NCBI RefSeq assembly: GCF_037893015.1 | Contig: NC_133660.1 | Coordinates: 282,845,067 to 282,909,066 of the forward strand | Length of the DNA: 64,000 nucleotides | From: Macrotis lagotis | Taxonomy: Eukaryota > Chordata > Mammalia > Peramelemorphia > Peramelidae | Direction: 5' to 3' | Part shown: positions 1 to 13,112 of the stretch, in pieces | Layout of the letters: each line of letters begins with the position of its first letter | How positions within the stretch are numbered: position 1 is the first letter of the stretch | Position numbers and translations under genes: made by a program | Notes under the pieces: model-generated | Seen by the model: the letters and a program-made list of their open reading frames with translations, nothing else | Told to the model about the DNA's origin: nothing | The model's database searches: none

Positions 1-2338
1 AACTTCTCTAAGATTCTGTTTACCTCCTTAACTTTCTTATTTATTCTGTGGTTAGATTTATCTAATTCTGAGAGAGGGAGGTTGAGGTCCCCTAAAAGTA
101 TAATTTTGCTGTCTATTTCTTCTTATAATTTACTTAACTTCTCCTCCAAGAATTTGGATATATCACCTGGTGCATATATATTTAGAATTGATATTTACTT
201 CATTGTTTATGGTGCTTTTTAGCAAGATAGTTTCCTTCCTTTTCTCTCTTAATTAGGTCTGTTTCTGCATCTGCTTTGTCTGAGAGCAGGATTGCTACTC
301 CTTGCTTTTTTTTATTTCAGCTGAAGCACAATATACTCTGCTCCGGCCTTTTTCCCCTTTATTCTATTTCTGCTTCAACATATTGAACATATTGGTCTTT
401 AATTCACTCAGTCATCTGCTTCAGTTTTATGGAAGAGCTCAGTTTTATGCAGGAGCTCATCCCATTCACATTCATGATTACTCTATTTCCCTCCATTGTT
501 TTTCCCCATTTATACTTTTCTCTCTCCTTTCACCCTATCTCTCACCAGTATTGTTTCTGCCCTCCTTTCTATCATTCCCTCTTTTTTTTCTTTCCTCCAC
601 CCCCTCCCTTCTATTTCCTTGTAGGGAAAGATAAATTTCTAAATACACCTGGGAGTGTATATTATTTTCTCTTTAAGCCAAGTCCACTGAGTAACTCTAA
701 TAGATCCTTTGTGCCTCTTCATATGATGTAATTTACCCTCTTCTGCCTCTCCCTTCTTCTCCTAGTATAATCCTTATTTTATGACTTTTTAAAAAATACC
801 ATCACATCATAATCAACTTATAACCACACCTTCTAAGTATACTCCTTCCAAATGATTTAATAGAAATACAATTCTCAAGAGTTACAAGCATTATCTTTCT
901 GTAAAGGGATGTAAACAGTTTAGTCTTATTGACTAACATTTTTGTTACCTTTTTATGTTATCTCTTGAGTCTTGTATTTGAAGATCAATTTTCTGTTCAG
1001 TTCTAGTCTTTTTATCAGGAAAGTTTGAAAGTCCCCCTTTTCATTCAATGTCTGTCTTTTCCCCTTGAAGAGCATGCTGAATTTTGCAGGGTAGTTGATA
1101 CTTGGTCCAAACTCCTTTGCCTCCCTGAATATCATATTCCAGACTCACCAATACTTTTAACATTGAAGCTGCTAAATCCTAATAATCCTGCCTGTGGCTC
1201 CTTGGTATTTAAATTGGTTTGGTTTGATTTTGTTTTCTGGCTACACAACTACAGTATTTTCTCCTTAAACTGATAATTCCGGAATCTGGCTACACTATTC
1301 CTTGGAGTTTTTATTTTGGGATCTCTTTCAAGAGGTGCTCTGTGAATTCTTTCAAGGACTATTTTACCCTCTCATTCTAGAATATCAGGGCATCTTTCTT
1401 TGATAATTTCCTGAAAGATGTGATCTAGCTCTTTTTTTGATCATGACTTCCAGGTAGTCCAATAATAAGGAGATAATTTTTTCCAAGATACTTTATATTT
1501 GTGAATATTTGTCTCAAGATACTTTACATTTTCTTCAATTTTTCTAGTCTTTCGATTTTGTTTGATGGATTCTTGATATTATTTCCACTTACCTGATTCT
1601 AATTTTTAAGGATTTATTTTCTTCAATTAGCTTTTGTATCTCCGTTTGCATTTGGTCAATTCAACTTGTAAAGGTATTGTTTTCTTCAGTAAATTTTTGT
1701 GCTTCCATTTGACTTTTTTTTCTTCCACCTCTCTTTTATTTTAAAATCCTTTTTTGAGCTCTTCCAAGAGGATTTTTTGTTCTTAAGACCAATTCACAAT
1801 CCCCTTTGGGGATTGCATGGAGTTGTTTTGCCACTATTTTCCTCTTCTAAGATGAAGTTTTGTTCTTCCCTGTCATCATAGTAGCTTTCTATTGATTATG
1901 GCTTTTTTTCTGCTCCTGGGACACAGGAGGCACAGTCCTAAGCTTCCTGTGCTAGGGGTAAGGAATCTGGTCACTGACATTTTGCAATAGGTTTCAGGTC
2001 CCTGTTTGTTGTGTTAGTGTTCTGGGGCTCAAAGTAGGCTTTCTGCACTGGGGCTAGGGCCCTTTGTATTGCTGACCTTCCAAGCTGGTAACCAGGGGCC
2101 TCAGTTATTGATCTGTTCTTCAATTAAGAGCCCAAAGATCCCTACACTTTGACTAAGAGACTTCCCTCTCCCCACCTGTGCTGGGCTGTGCCCCTCTTTC
2201 ACCCAGGTGAGACAGACCTTTTCCTAAAGGTCCTCCCAAGATTTCTTGAGCTGAAAAATTGATTAGAGGCTTCATTTAAAGTTGTTTCCAAATAAAATGG
2301 AAAAAGTTCAGGGAACTTCCTTCTCTGCACCATCTTGG
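1..2338 (-). mobile_element. LINE (L1-like), 5' part, truncated by window edge
   Basis: Read on the minus strand, the element begins near 2338 with a leader typical of marsupial L1 (AAGATGGTGCAGAGAAGG), passes through an ORF1-like, lysine- and glutamate-rich coiled-coil region (about 1880 to 900) and reaches sequence resembling an L1 endonuclease segment (AGCAATCCTGCTCTCAGACA near 300) before leaving the window at base 1. No long frame is open, so it is an old, inactive copy. The ORF1-like part is clearly related to the plus-strand copy at 5390-8500: both share AATTGATCTTCAAATACAAG-type sequence and a stretch around TCTTGGAAGAGCTCAAAAA. L1 is my best family call; the segment between ORF1 and the endonuclease-like part is less certain. 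Confidence 0.7.
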
Positions 2339-4204
2339 CTTTGACCTGACTTCGGTCAGTTGGCTAATTTTTCCAGAGACCCAAGTCTCCATGATTCACT
2401 TTGGGGGCCTTTAAAGGGCCTCTCCTGGGGGAGTCTGGGAGAAAGAAGGGGAACTTCAAGGTGTAGCCACCTTCTGCTTAGGGGCCAAGAGAAATAGACA
2501 GAAAGAAGGATCTGTAGTTGTTGGGGAAAACCTAATCTGACTCAGGTGCTGCTCAGCTCCATTATCCATCCTTCCCTTGGCCAATTATGTCACACAACTA
2601 AGGGTCAGCTGCCTCTGCTGCCCACTCACTGGGGATAAGAGATATTGCCTTATGGTGGTAGAGGACAAGAAGTTATGATGTCTAAATAGCTACAGGCTAG
2701 CTGTAGAGAGTAGGCACTACTAGGGTGGTTACATGGGACCCTGGACTTCATTTTACTCATCTGTAATAAGACAGTGTGACCTGGATGTCCAGATCAGGAT
2801 TGTCCAACCTTGCTTTTAAAAGTTTTTATTGGAACAATAGATAACATATTTTGATTTACCGTGTTTGTGAGAGCTCTGCTGTAGCTCGGCTTCATTTACT
2901 AAAGCATTTAGTAAACCCAAGAGGGTTTGGTCGGACCCACTCTAAATCATAGAGTAAATGTAGGTAGCAGCCCACAGAATTGATTTATAATCATCTAGAA
3001 CTTGGCCAGTTGCACTCCTGGGCTTTGCCAGGGGTCAGGACTAGCACAGTGGTGGGGGGGAGGGGGGAGGGAGTGCTCTTACAGGCTTTGTTTAGACATC
3101 TTGAAATAGAAAAATCTGTAGAAAGAAAGAAAGAGAGCAGGCCAGTAGTGGAATGGGCACTGCTGTGGGGTGGGCAGCTGTGGAGAGGCCCGGACAGACT
3201 GAGGTGGCAAGGGCTGCCTCCCACTCCCCCAACTCTCCAAAGCCAACTGCTCCATAGGAAGCACCAGAGATTATTCAAACATTGGAAACTCTTGGCTTTG
3301 GGGGACATCCTCCTTTCCTATGTGAATCCTCAGGGCAGTCACTTACTTCAACTCCTGCCTTTCTCCCTTCATTCCAGGATATAGCTCTTGGGACAGGAGC
3401 TAAAAATGGTTGTTCTAGGCAGAAGGAAAAACTAGGTCTACAACTCAATCCCAGCTTTCATTTCAAAACTGCCCTCCCATTTTCCCCCTCACCATCTTTA
3501 ATCTGGCTTCAGTTCTGCAGGAAAAAGAGTAAAAGAGGAGAGCCAGAAGACCCAGGTTTGAATTCAGGTGATATGAGACCTGTTTTTTTCTGCTTTAACA
3601 CAAGGAAGGGGCTTGGCCTGGATTTATCAGGTCCCTTTCATCTCTGTAGGTCTTGCTCTCTCACCTGCCTCTGACCCTTCCCCCACCAGGGGTCCAAGGA
3701 AGCCTGTAGAGTGCTCTATAGTGACCTTCACTATTAAGTCACTGGCATCCAAAGAAGAAGGTCTGCTGGGATTCCTCAATCATTGAGCCAGGGGTAGGAG
3801 CAGAGGAGTAGAGAGGAGAGTGGCTTGTCCTTGTCCTCAGTGACCCTGGCTCTCAGACCTCAAAGATTTGTGAAGCATTTCACCCACAATAGCCCTGGAG
3901 GCTGGCTACCTTAGTTTACAGGTAAGGGAACAGGCCATGGGGCTGAAGAAGTGTCTGAGACAAGGGTCTAGGGCAGAGGATCTGGCTCTAAACCCAGCAG
4001 TCTACCCACTATCCAGGTACAGTGGACCCAATACTTCTCAGGAAAGTGAGAACTAAAATGACCTACCAAGCATCCAGTTTTTCCTAAAGGCTAAGAGTAG
4101 GGGGGGGGAGGGGTTAGGAAAGATGGGGGAGTGGGACAGGGCTGAGCCTGGTTGGGGGGGGGGGTTAGTACCCAGGAACAGAGGAGGTCTGAATACTCAG
4201 GAGC
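2339..4204. other. Intergenic, no gene recognised
   Basis: Downstream of the DRAP1 3' end. Short frames exist on both strands but none resembles a protein I know and codon patterns are not convincing. Human DRAP1 is followed by TSGA10IP; I see no coiled-coil frame here that matches it. Around 3840-3990 there is MIR-like sequence with TTTGTGAAGCATTT-type wording, and purine-rich and G-run tracts occur near 3050 and 4100. Confidence 0.5.
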
Positions 4205-4223
4205 CTCTTTCTTTTTAAAAATC

Positions 4224-4229
4224 TTTAAT
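4224..4229 (-). terminator. DRAP1: Probable DRAP1 poly(A) signal (ATTAAA)
   Basis: The minus strand reads ATTAAA here, about 115 bases downstream of the DRAP1 stop codon. It is the common single-base variant of AATAAA, and the short 3' UTR it implies suits DRAP1. Confidence 0.55.
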
Positions 4230-4342
4230 AAATTTAAGAAGGCCCTCCCCCCCCACCCCTCCTCCCCCTCAGCCACTAAAATTGACTACAAGAAGGTGGA
4301 GGGTGGGAGGAGGAGGTGGGGAGGGCCAGGGGAGGGGGGGGT

Positions 4343-7300
4343 CTATGAGTCATAATCTTCTTCTTCTTCAACAGCTGTAGGACCAGGGGGTGCTGGAGGA
4401 AGAGGCAGGGTGGAGGAAAAAGGGAGGAAAGGGGCTGGGGGGCTGTGGAGTAGAGAGAGACAAAGAAAGAGAAAGGTGGTCAGATGAATTGCCCAGGTAC
4501 ATCTGAGGCTGGAGCCCCTGCCTATCCCCTTACAGGACTCTGGAGAAAATGGGGCTCACCTCCATCTTTAGAGGGCTGTAATGGTTTGCAAAATGAGCTT
4601 GGGAGGTTGGTAGTGTTGACGTTATGGACGGGTCTCAAGTTGGACCAGACCCCACCCCTCAGTCTCCAGAATGAACCACATCCCCCACCTCCCTTGCTGC
4701 TCCCCAGGCCAACAATCTCACCTCTGGAACTGGGCCGGGGGCCGACTGCATTGGGGTGGGGGCTGGGGCATCTCCTCCTCCCCATCTGTCTCTGTGTCTT
4801 CAGAATCATCCTATGGGTAGCATCATGGGGGAAAAAACCTCACCCAGGTTAGCCACTCAGAGGAAAGGGCCACATTGACTATTTATGCACTGGGGCTAGA
4901 AGGGGCCATGCTGACTAACCAGCGAAATCAGGCAGGAAGAGGGGAAGAGGAAGGGACAAGAGAGGTCAGGGAAGGCTGAGATGACCAGAGGCCTAGGGCC
5001 ATTATCTGAGGGGAAGGCTCTGCCCTCAGTAAGCTAAAAGTCTGACTGGGCTAGCTTACCTCCTGCTCTGAATCCGTCCCAGACTGTTTCTTGTCTTTTC
5101 CTTTTCCTCCAGCACCACCATTCTTCCGGCTGCTCCCAGGTTTCCGGCCCCTAGTGTTGAAACACAAGATTTAGAACTGGAAATGCCCTTCAAAGTCACT
5201 TTTCAGATGGGGAAACCAAGAGGACAGGGAGCATCGTAAGCAATCCAATATACAAGGAGAAGGGGGGGGGGGGAGGACAAAAAAACCCCAAATCAAAAAC
5301 ACCAGGGCACACTTCTATTCAATCACCTAGTCAGCTCAGCTTAGGAAGGTTCACAGGAAGCCTAGGCTAGGACCAAATTAGTACAAAAAACTTGAGAATG
5401 TGCCCTCTTTACCCCTTTGTGCAGAGTTCAACAATCAAAATGAACCAAAAACCACAAACCATAAAAAGCTATTATTCTAATAAGGACAATAAAAACACCA
5501 TTTCAGAGGAGGAAAGCAGGGACAAAATGACTATGTGTGAAGCCTCAAAGGAATTTCTGAAATCCTCTCAAATCCAAAAAGATCTCTTGGAAGAGCTCAA
5601 AAAGGATTTTAAAAAAACAAAAGAGGAATAAGAAAAACAAAAGAAATGAGAGTCATTCAGGAGAATTATGAAAATTTGACTGAAGGAAACAGTACTTTTA
5701 AAAGTAAAACTGGCCAAATGGAAAAAGAAATCAATTCCTATAAAATTTAAATGGCCAACTGGAAAAGGATCAAAATGTAAGATTGACCAACTGGAAAAGG
5801 AAACATAAAAGTTAACTGAAGAATAAAACCCTAAAAATTAGAATTAGACTAATGGAAACTAATGACTCTATGAGATGACAAGATTCCTTCAAACAAGACC
5901 GAAAGACTGAAAAAATAGAAGAAAATGTAAAAGTACCTCTTGGGACAAACACCTAATTATCTCCAGAAGAGAAAATTTACAAAATGACAAAGAACCTGGA
6001 CAAGAAATTATCAGAGAAAATTGCCTTACTATCCTAGAACAATTGAAAGAATCTATCAATCATCCCCAGAAAGAGATCTGAAAATAAAACCTCCAAGAAG
6101 TATTGTAGCCAAATTTCAGAATTCTCAGCTAAAGGAGAAAATACTGCAAGTCAAAAAAAAAGATGCAATTTAAATATCAGAGAGCCACATTTAGGATTAC
6201 ACAGAACTTCTCAGCTACACCATTAAAGAATATGATAGCCCAAAGGGCAAAGGAACTTGGATTCATTATCCTACAAAATTCAATATATTCTTTGGGTGAA
6301 AAGATGGGATTTTCAAGGAAAGAGAGAACTTTTAAATTGTATTTATTTAAGGCAATGGGGTTAATTGATTTGTCCAAGGCAATTAAGTGCCTGAGGCCTC
6401 CTCAGCTGTCTGGCCACCTAACTGCTCTGGAAATAGAGAGCTTTCAAACATAAAAGATAAAAATACCAGAACAGAACAGAAAATTTGATCTTCAAATACA
6501 AGACTCAGAAATGTAAATGTAGAAAAGTAAATGGAAAGGGGGAAAAATGTTAGTCAACAAGACAAAATGAGAAGAAATTACCCATAACTCTTAGGACACT
6601 GGTATAAATTGAACAAAACAGGATGGTACTTTAGCTCATGAAGGTTGGGGCAGTTGGAGGGTATTCAGAGGGTTTGGGTATAAATTAATTATGATATGAT
6701 GATGTTTATAGCTCTTGAGAATTCTTTTTATTTAAGATCTTATTTATCTTATTTATTTTGAGTTTTACAATTTTTCCCCTAATCTTACTTCCCTCCCCCA
6801 CCCCCCACCCCACCACAGAAGGCAATTTGCCAGTCTTTCCATTGTTTCCAAGTTATGCATTGATCCAAATTGAATGTGATGAGAGAGAAATCAGATCCTT
6901 AAGGAAGAAATATAAAGTAAAAGAGATAGCAAGAGAGAATTCTTGATTGGATACTTGAATCAGCACTGTTGATAGAAGGTATAAGACAGGCATAAGACAA
7001 TCAAGACCTGAAAATGGGATTATGCTGGAAGACAGATGAAGCATTAGAAGATACTTAACACCTCAGGACAAGGTATAAAAGACTTACTGAAGAAGAGACA
7101 AAGTAATAACTGAGTAAATTTTACTCATAATAGGCCTGGCTCGACAAGGAAATGATATACATTCCTTTTTGAGTTTAGAAATTTAATCCTACCCTACAGG
7201 GTAGTGGGAGAGAACAAGGCAAAGGACAATGTGAGGCAGGCAGCAGTCAAAAGCAAAACACTAGTGAGGAGGGATAAGGGGAAAGGAGAAAGAAAAGAAT

Positions 7301-9898
7301 GAATGTGGGAAGATAGGACCCAGGGAAAGAAAAAGGTTTTGCACAAAACCAATGCAGCCAAGAATGAAGGTTATCTTTACCATTTCTGACAAAAGACTCT
7401 TTTCTAAAGGATATAGAGAATTGAGTTGAATTTATAAGAATACAATTTATTCTCCAATTGGTTTATACGACAAAAATGTTACAAGTCATTACAACTCTGA
7501 GCCAACACCTCTCCCCTATTAGATTGGCAAAAATGACAAAAAAGGAAAATGATCAATATTGGAGAGGATGGAACTGTGAACTGATGCAACTATTCTGGAG
7601 AACAATTTGGAACTATGTTCAGAAGGTGATAAAACTGTGCATACCCTCTAATTCAGCAATAGCACAGACTTGGCCTGTATTCCAAAGAGATCAGAAAAAA
7701 AAGGAGAAAAGGCCCACACATACAAAAATGTTTAAAGCAGGTCTTTTTGTGTTGGCAAAGAACTTGGAGGTATGCCCTCCAACTGGGGAATGGCTCAATA
7801 AGCTATGGTATATGGATGCTAGAGAGTGCTTTTGTTTGCTAAGAAATCATGACCAGCTGGATTTTGGAAAAGCCTATAACAGACTTAAATGGAATGATGT
7901 CAAGTGAAATGAGCAGAACCAGGAGAACGCTGTCCACATTAACAACTACATTGTGGTGTGGCTAGGTGGTGCAATGGATAAAGCACCGGCCTTGGAATCA
8001 GGAGTACCTGGGTTCAAATCTGGTCTCAGACACTTAATAATGACCTAGCTGTGTGGCCTTGGGCAAGCCACTTAACCCTATTTGTCTAGCCAAAACCTAA
8101 AAATCAAGTAAGAGAAAAACAACTATGTTGTAAGATGATCCACTATGATGGATGCGGCTCCTCGGACCAGTCCAGTGATCAAGGACCGCTAAGGACAGTG
8201 AAGAGGAAAAAACTATGGAGTCTGAATAGAGAGTGTTCATACTAGGTTCACTTTTTGAAATGTCTATGCCTTCCTTTCTCCTTTGTGATCTTTTTTCTCT
8301 GTAGTTCTAATTCGTAATAAGGCACTTAATATAGAAATGTTAAACATGCACGTACATCTCTCATCTCTACAACCTGCATCAAACTGTTTGCTGCCACGGT
8401 GGGGGGGGGGGTGTAGAAAAATGTGAAGCTCAAAAACTTACAAAAAGCTGAATAGTGAAAACTATCTTTGCATGGAATTGAAACAACAACAACAAAAGAA
8501 ACCCAAGAGAACCCTGGGCAGATTTCTATGGACTGACACAGAAGAAATGAGAATCATGCTAACAGTGCTAATGGAGAGAACAGCAACCCAACAACCAAAA
8601 CTGACCAGGCCTCAGTGAAATCCCAAAGGAGCAGGGGAATCCTTCCCTTTCGCTATGATCCACTGGCTGAAGGAGCAATCTGTGGATGTCCATTGCTGCA
8701 CACGGCTTTTAAATTTTCACTAAGGGACCATCGTTTTTGCTGGGTTTTTCTTTTAAAATGGTATTTGTTACATGGGATATTTCTTTGAAAGGGAGATGCT
8801 CTGAGCAATTGGGGGGATGGAAAAAAAATAGCAGATAATTTCTGAAAAAGCAAGCATTAGGGCAGCTAGGTGACACAATGGCTAGAGTAGCAGCCCTGGA
8901 GTGGGAAGAACTGAGTTCAAATCCAGCCTCAGACACTTCATAGCGACCTAGCTCTGTGTCTTTGGGCAAGCAGAGTGAGTGGGGGTGTAAATCACTCGGA
9001 CGCTGACAGAGACAAAAAGTGGCTGAAAAGACAGCAGAGGAACAGCCTCTGACTTCTCTCACCGGCGGGCTCCCTTCTCCCCATCCAGGTGATTGTCTTC
9101 TCCGTCTCCTTGCATGTCGGGCACCGCTGCCACCAGGTCCTTCAGGAAATCAAACTGCTGCTCCAACTCAATACACTGCTTCCTAGGGCAGGAGAGCAGG
9201 AGGGCAGGGGGTCAAGGCCTGGGGCCTGCCTCGGGCCCCGGGGGAGGACGCCTGGGCAGAGGACAAGGGGCTGGGCTCTGCACCCGGGCCAGGGGCGGCT
9301 GAGGCTCTTGGCATGGAGAGCTGGAAGCGACCTTAAAGTTTTCCGACTCCAAGCCCTAATTCTGGAGCAGAGAAAACCCGGGCGGCGCCGTGCACGGGGC
9401 TTCGACGTGGGGGGCTCGCCAGGGGCCGGGGCGGGGGGCCGGGGCCCGCCGGGACTCACAGGTGGGAGGTGGTCATGGTCTTGGCGTTCCGAGACTGGGT
9501 CACCTGGCAGGCTTTCTTGAGCAGCGACTCCAGGAACAGTTCTAGGGCCCGAGCTGAGGGGGGTCGTCAAGAAAAACGGGGCACCTGGCCCGGCCCGCCC
9601 GCCCGGGGCCCCCCCGCCCGCCCCCGGCCCCCGCCCGGCCCCCGCCCGGCCCCCGGGTCCCGGGTACAGATGATGACCGGGACGGCCGCGGCCACTTTGC
9701 CGATCTCCTCGTCCGTCTGCATGATCTTCTTGATTCGGGCCTGGGGGGGAGAGAGCTTCAGCGGGGGGGGCCGCGGCGCCCCCGGGGTGCGGGGCCGCCG
9801 GGGCGGGGGGGGCCCGGCCTGCGGCGCGGGGAGGCCCGAGCGGGCCGGGTCCTCACCGGCGGGAAGCGCGCGTTGTACTTCTTCTTCTTGCTCGGCAT
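4343..9898 (-). CDS. DRAP1: DRAP1, DR1-associated corepressor (NC2 alpha)
   Basis: Seven coding exons join in frame: 9857-9898, 9668-9740, 9460-9553, 9063-9182, 5060-5150, 4722-4810 and 4343-4442, giving 202 residues (human 205). The start reads [14 protein letters not shown], as in other vertebrates. Residues about 10-88 form the histone fold that pairs with DR1 (NC2 beta); the dimer binds TBP on promoter DNA and blocks TFIIA/TFIIB entry in the nucleus. A basic segment follows ([13 protein letters not shown], near 115-130), then an acidic serine stretch, a proline-rich segment and an acidic tail ending EEEEDYDS. All donors and acceptors are GT-AG. The gene is head-to-head with C11orf68 across a shared CpG island. 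Intron 4 (5151-9062) is about 3.9 kb and full of retroelements. The protein is near-identical to human in the fold, so identity is very secure. Confidence 0.97.
6338..6428 (-). repeat. tRNA-derived SINE (WSINE-like), degraded
   Basis: Reverse-oriented copy with TTAAGGCAATGGGGTTAATT and a tail reading TGTCTGGCCACCTAACTG, inserted in the ORF1-like part of the intronic LINE. Edges are approximate. Confidence 0.65.
6727..6934 (-). mobile_element. 5'-truncated L1 3' end nested in the intronic LINE
   Basis: Antisense L1 3'-UTR sequence (TTTTACAATTTTTCCCCTAA through GATCCAAATTGAATGTGATG). It is flanked by an exact ten-base duplication GAGAATTCTT at 6717-6726 and 6935-6944, the mark of target-primed reverse transcription. 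It resembles the copies at 55930 and 59863. Confidence 0.8.
7955..8117 (+). repeat. tRNA-derived SINE (WSINE-like)
   Basis: Head GGCTAGGTGGTGCAATGGAT, B-box-like GGGTTCAAATCTGG and tail GTGGCCTTGGGCAAGCCACT are all present. Flanking copies of AACAACTACATTGT (7941-7954) and AACAACTATGTTGT (8118-8131) are the target-site duplication, with two differences. Confidence 0.9.
8860..8975 (+). repeat. tRNA-derived SINE (WSINE-like), partial
   Basis: Head GGGCAGCTAGGTGACACAAT and GAGTTCAAATCCAGCCTCAG are clear; the copy stops after CTTTGGGCAAGC, 88 bases before DRAP1 exon 4. Confidence 0.85.
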
Positions 9899-9950
9899 CT
9901 CGGGGCCTCCGCCGCCGCCGCCGCCGCCTCCTGCCGCCGCCGCTCTCGCC

Positions 9951-10007
9951 GCCCCCCGGCCCCCCGGCCCCGGCCCCGGCCCCGGCCCCGGCTCCGGCCC
10001 CGGCTCC

Positions 10008-10041
<34 letters not shown>

Positions 10042-10045
10042 CCGC
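9951..10045. repeat. CCCCGG / GGCTCCTC tandem repeat in DRAP1 leader region
   Basis: Back-to-back hexamers (CCGGCCCCGGCCCCGGCC type) pass into eight- to nine-base GGCTCCTCG units. On the minus, DRAP1-sense strand it gives many GGGG runs spaced by two bases, a strong G-quadruplex pattern just upstream of the DRAP1 start codon. Confidence 0.8.
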
Positions 10046-10365
10046 CGCGGCTCCTCCGGCTCCGGCCGCGGCCCCGCCCGGGTCCTAGCGCCGGGCCGCC
10101 CGCCGCGCCGCTGGGTCCTAGCGCCCGCCCCCACGCACGCACGCACGCAGGCGGCGCGCCGCCCCCCCCGCCCCCCCATGGCGCCCCGCCTCCCGGCCGA
10201 TGGCGGAACGCCCCCAACGGCCCCGCCCCCCGCGCGTCGCCGCCGGGCGCCGCCGCCTCCCATTGGCCGCGTCCTCCGCCGGGCCCGCCCCCTCCGGCCC
10301 GCCTGGCTCCCACCGCGGCCGGCGGTTGCCGATAAAGTTGTTGTTGAGGCGGCGGGCGGCCCAAG

Positions 10366-11460
<1,095 letters not shown>

Positions 11461-11939
11461 CGGGCCTGGGCCCCCCCCCCCCTGCAGCTGGGAGCCCGGA
11501 CACCTGGGGGTGGGAAGGGCCCCGGGCGATCCTTCTGGCCTGCCTCCGGGGGGAGTGGACTCTGGGGCCGCGGGAAGGGCTCCCGGGACTGGAACCCAGC
11601 CCTCCGAGGGGCTGCCACCTTCTTGGTTTGGGGGACAGGCCTCGAGAAAGGGGAAGGGGCCGCAGAGGAGGAGGCTGAAACATAAGATCGTTCCCCACCC
11701 CACCGCCCTCGCTCAGTGTCGGCCCAGGCCACGGAGGGAGGAGAGAGGGACCCTCTTCCTGGTGCCGGTCTCAGCTGAGCAACCCCCCCCCCCATGCTCC
11801 CTCCCCCAGCATCTGTGGATGGCACTGCCAGAAGAGGTGGTGGAATGTTGCATCCTGGAAGTTGTGGTCCTGAGGGTGGACTGGGCCTCAGGGGCCCACC
11901 TTCCCTGCTCTGATTGCCCCTTATTCCTCTCATTGTTTC

Positions 11940-11945
11940 AGTAAA
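11940..11945 (+). terminator. C11orf68: Possible C11orf68 poly(A) signal (AGTAAA)
   Basis: AGTAAA lies 480 bases after the stop codon, followed by pyrimidine-rich sequence with TTTGCTTTC. No AATAAA is seen before it. It is a weak variant, so the call is tentative. Confidence 0.4.
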
Positions 11946-12189
11946 GCCCACCTTTGCTTTCACCCCACTCCTCCCTCCTGCTTCTCTGGTTTACAGAGTG
12001 GGTGGCAGCTGGTCAGGTCAGATGTGGTAGGAGGCCTCCCGGGAGCGAGGAAGTTAAGGGCTAGCCTGGAACCAAGACTTGGGGAGCCACAGGCTTGACC
12101 CTTGCCAGATCCTCCAGGATCAGATTGTTGCTGTTCTCTGTCTTGGAAGCTCTTCTCAGCCTGGTCCCTTCCTCCCCTCCCAGTCTTCC

Positions 12190-12535
12190 AACGCTTGATC
12201 TCCTCCTTCAAACCCCGTAATCCAGGTACAATGGCCTGGCTCTTGTTGCCCAGCTGGCACCATCTCCTGACCCCAGGCCTTTGAACTGGCTGTGCCCCCT
12301 GCCTGGAGTGCTCTTTCTCTTCACCTTGGCCTCCTGCCTTCCCTGGCACCTTCACTGCCTTCCTTCCCTTGACACTGTATATATCTTGTGTCTATGTAGT
12401 TTTCGACTTGTTCTCTTCCTTTAGAATGTGAGCTCCTTGAGGGAAGGGACCCTGATTTTTGCTTTTCTTTGTATCCACAGCACTTAGGACAGTGCTGGGT
12501 GCCTAGTGAGCCCTGAATAAATGCTTGTTGACTGA
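12190..12535 (+). mobile_element. LINE-2 3' end fragment
   Basis: Typical L2 3' wording: CTTTGAACTGGCTGTGCCCC, GAATGTGAGCTCCTTGAGGG, and AGCACTTAGGACAGTGC leading to AATAAATGCTTGTTGACTGA. An old therian repeat with no coding left. Confidence 0.8.
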
Positions 12536-12800
12536 CCGATTGCTGTGCCAGCTTCGCCCGATGCCTCAGGGGACCCATGGGCACTTTGTGGTTTACAGGA
12601 GTGTTCATCTAGTCTCATTTGATCCCCATGGCAGCTCGGTGAAGGAGGGAGCATAACCAGTGTCTCCTTTTTACAGATAAGGACACAGGCCCAGAGGTCA
12701 AGCCACACAGCTGCGGGGGTTGGGATTCAAACTCATGTCCCCGCATTTCCATGCTCTAATATCTGTCTCTACTTCAACATGCATTTATTGTGTTCCCTAG

Positions 12801-13112
12801 GACAGCTGGGTGGCGCAGTGACCTTGGAGTCAGGAGGACAGGAGTTTGAATCCTGCCTCAGACACGTGACACTAGCTGGGTGACCTTAGGCAAGTCACTT
12901 GGATGAGACTGTCTCTCATCCAGGACCATCTTCAGTCATCCTGACCCATGTCTGGCCACTGGATCCAGAAGGCTCTGGAGGAGAAAGTGAGCCTGGGGAC
13001 TTAGCACGGCCCCTCTTTATTCAAATCCGATTCATGTGCTTGTCATGGCCTCACCCTCCCTGGTGTCAGAGAATGAAGGACAAATGGCACCATCATCATC
13101 ATCAAAGAAAAA
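12801..13112 (+). repeat. SINE with WSINE-like head and CAT-repeat tail
   Basis: Starts GGACAGCTGGGTGGCGCAGT and shares the tRNA-like head with the common SINE, but then continues CATCCTGACCCATGTCTGGC, GAGGAGAAAGTGAGCCTGGG and GAATGAAGGACAAATGGCAC to end in CATCATCATCATC. It is a second, longer SINE family; reverse copies lie near 22552, 22957 and 51640. Confidence 0.75.

Larger units (their letters stand above)
5390..8497 (+). mobile_element. Half-LINE-like L1 relative in DRAP1 intron 4
   Basis: An ORF1-like coiled-coil region (5392-5630, then degraded to about 6560) is followed by non-coding sequence and then by the extreme C-terminal part of an L1 ORF2 frame (7458-7907, including [20 protein letters not shown] and [10 protein letters not shown]), a 3' UTR and a CAA-rich tail near 8485-8496. 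The reverse transcriptase core is not seen. This composition recalls HAL1-type elements, though an internally deleted L1 is also possible. A minus SINE (about 6338-6428), a short minus L1 3' end (6727-6934) and a plus SINE (7955-8117) have landed inside it. It lies antisense to DRAP1. Confidence 0.65.

Noticed and set aside
3079-3384. Possible small gene left of DRAP1
   Set aside because: Competing frames on both strands, no known domain and no splice-site pattern.
7962-8040. tRNA gene
   Set aside because: The A- and B-box-like words belong to a SINE, here and at all similar sites; no cloverleaf tRNA is found.
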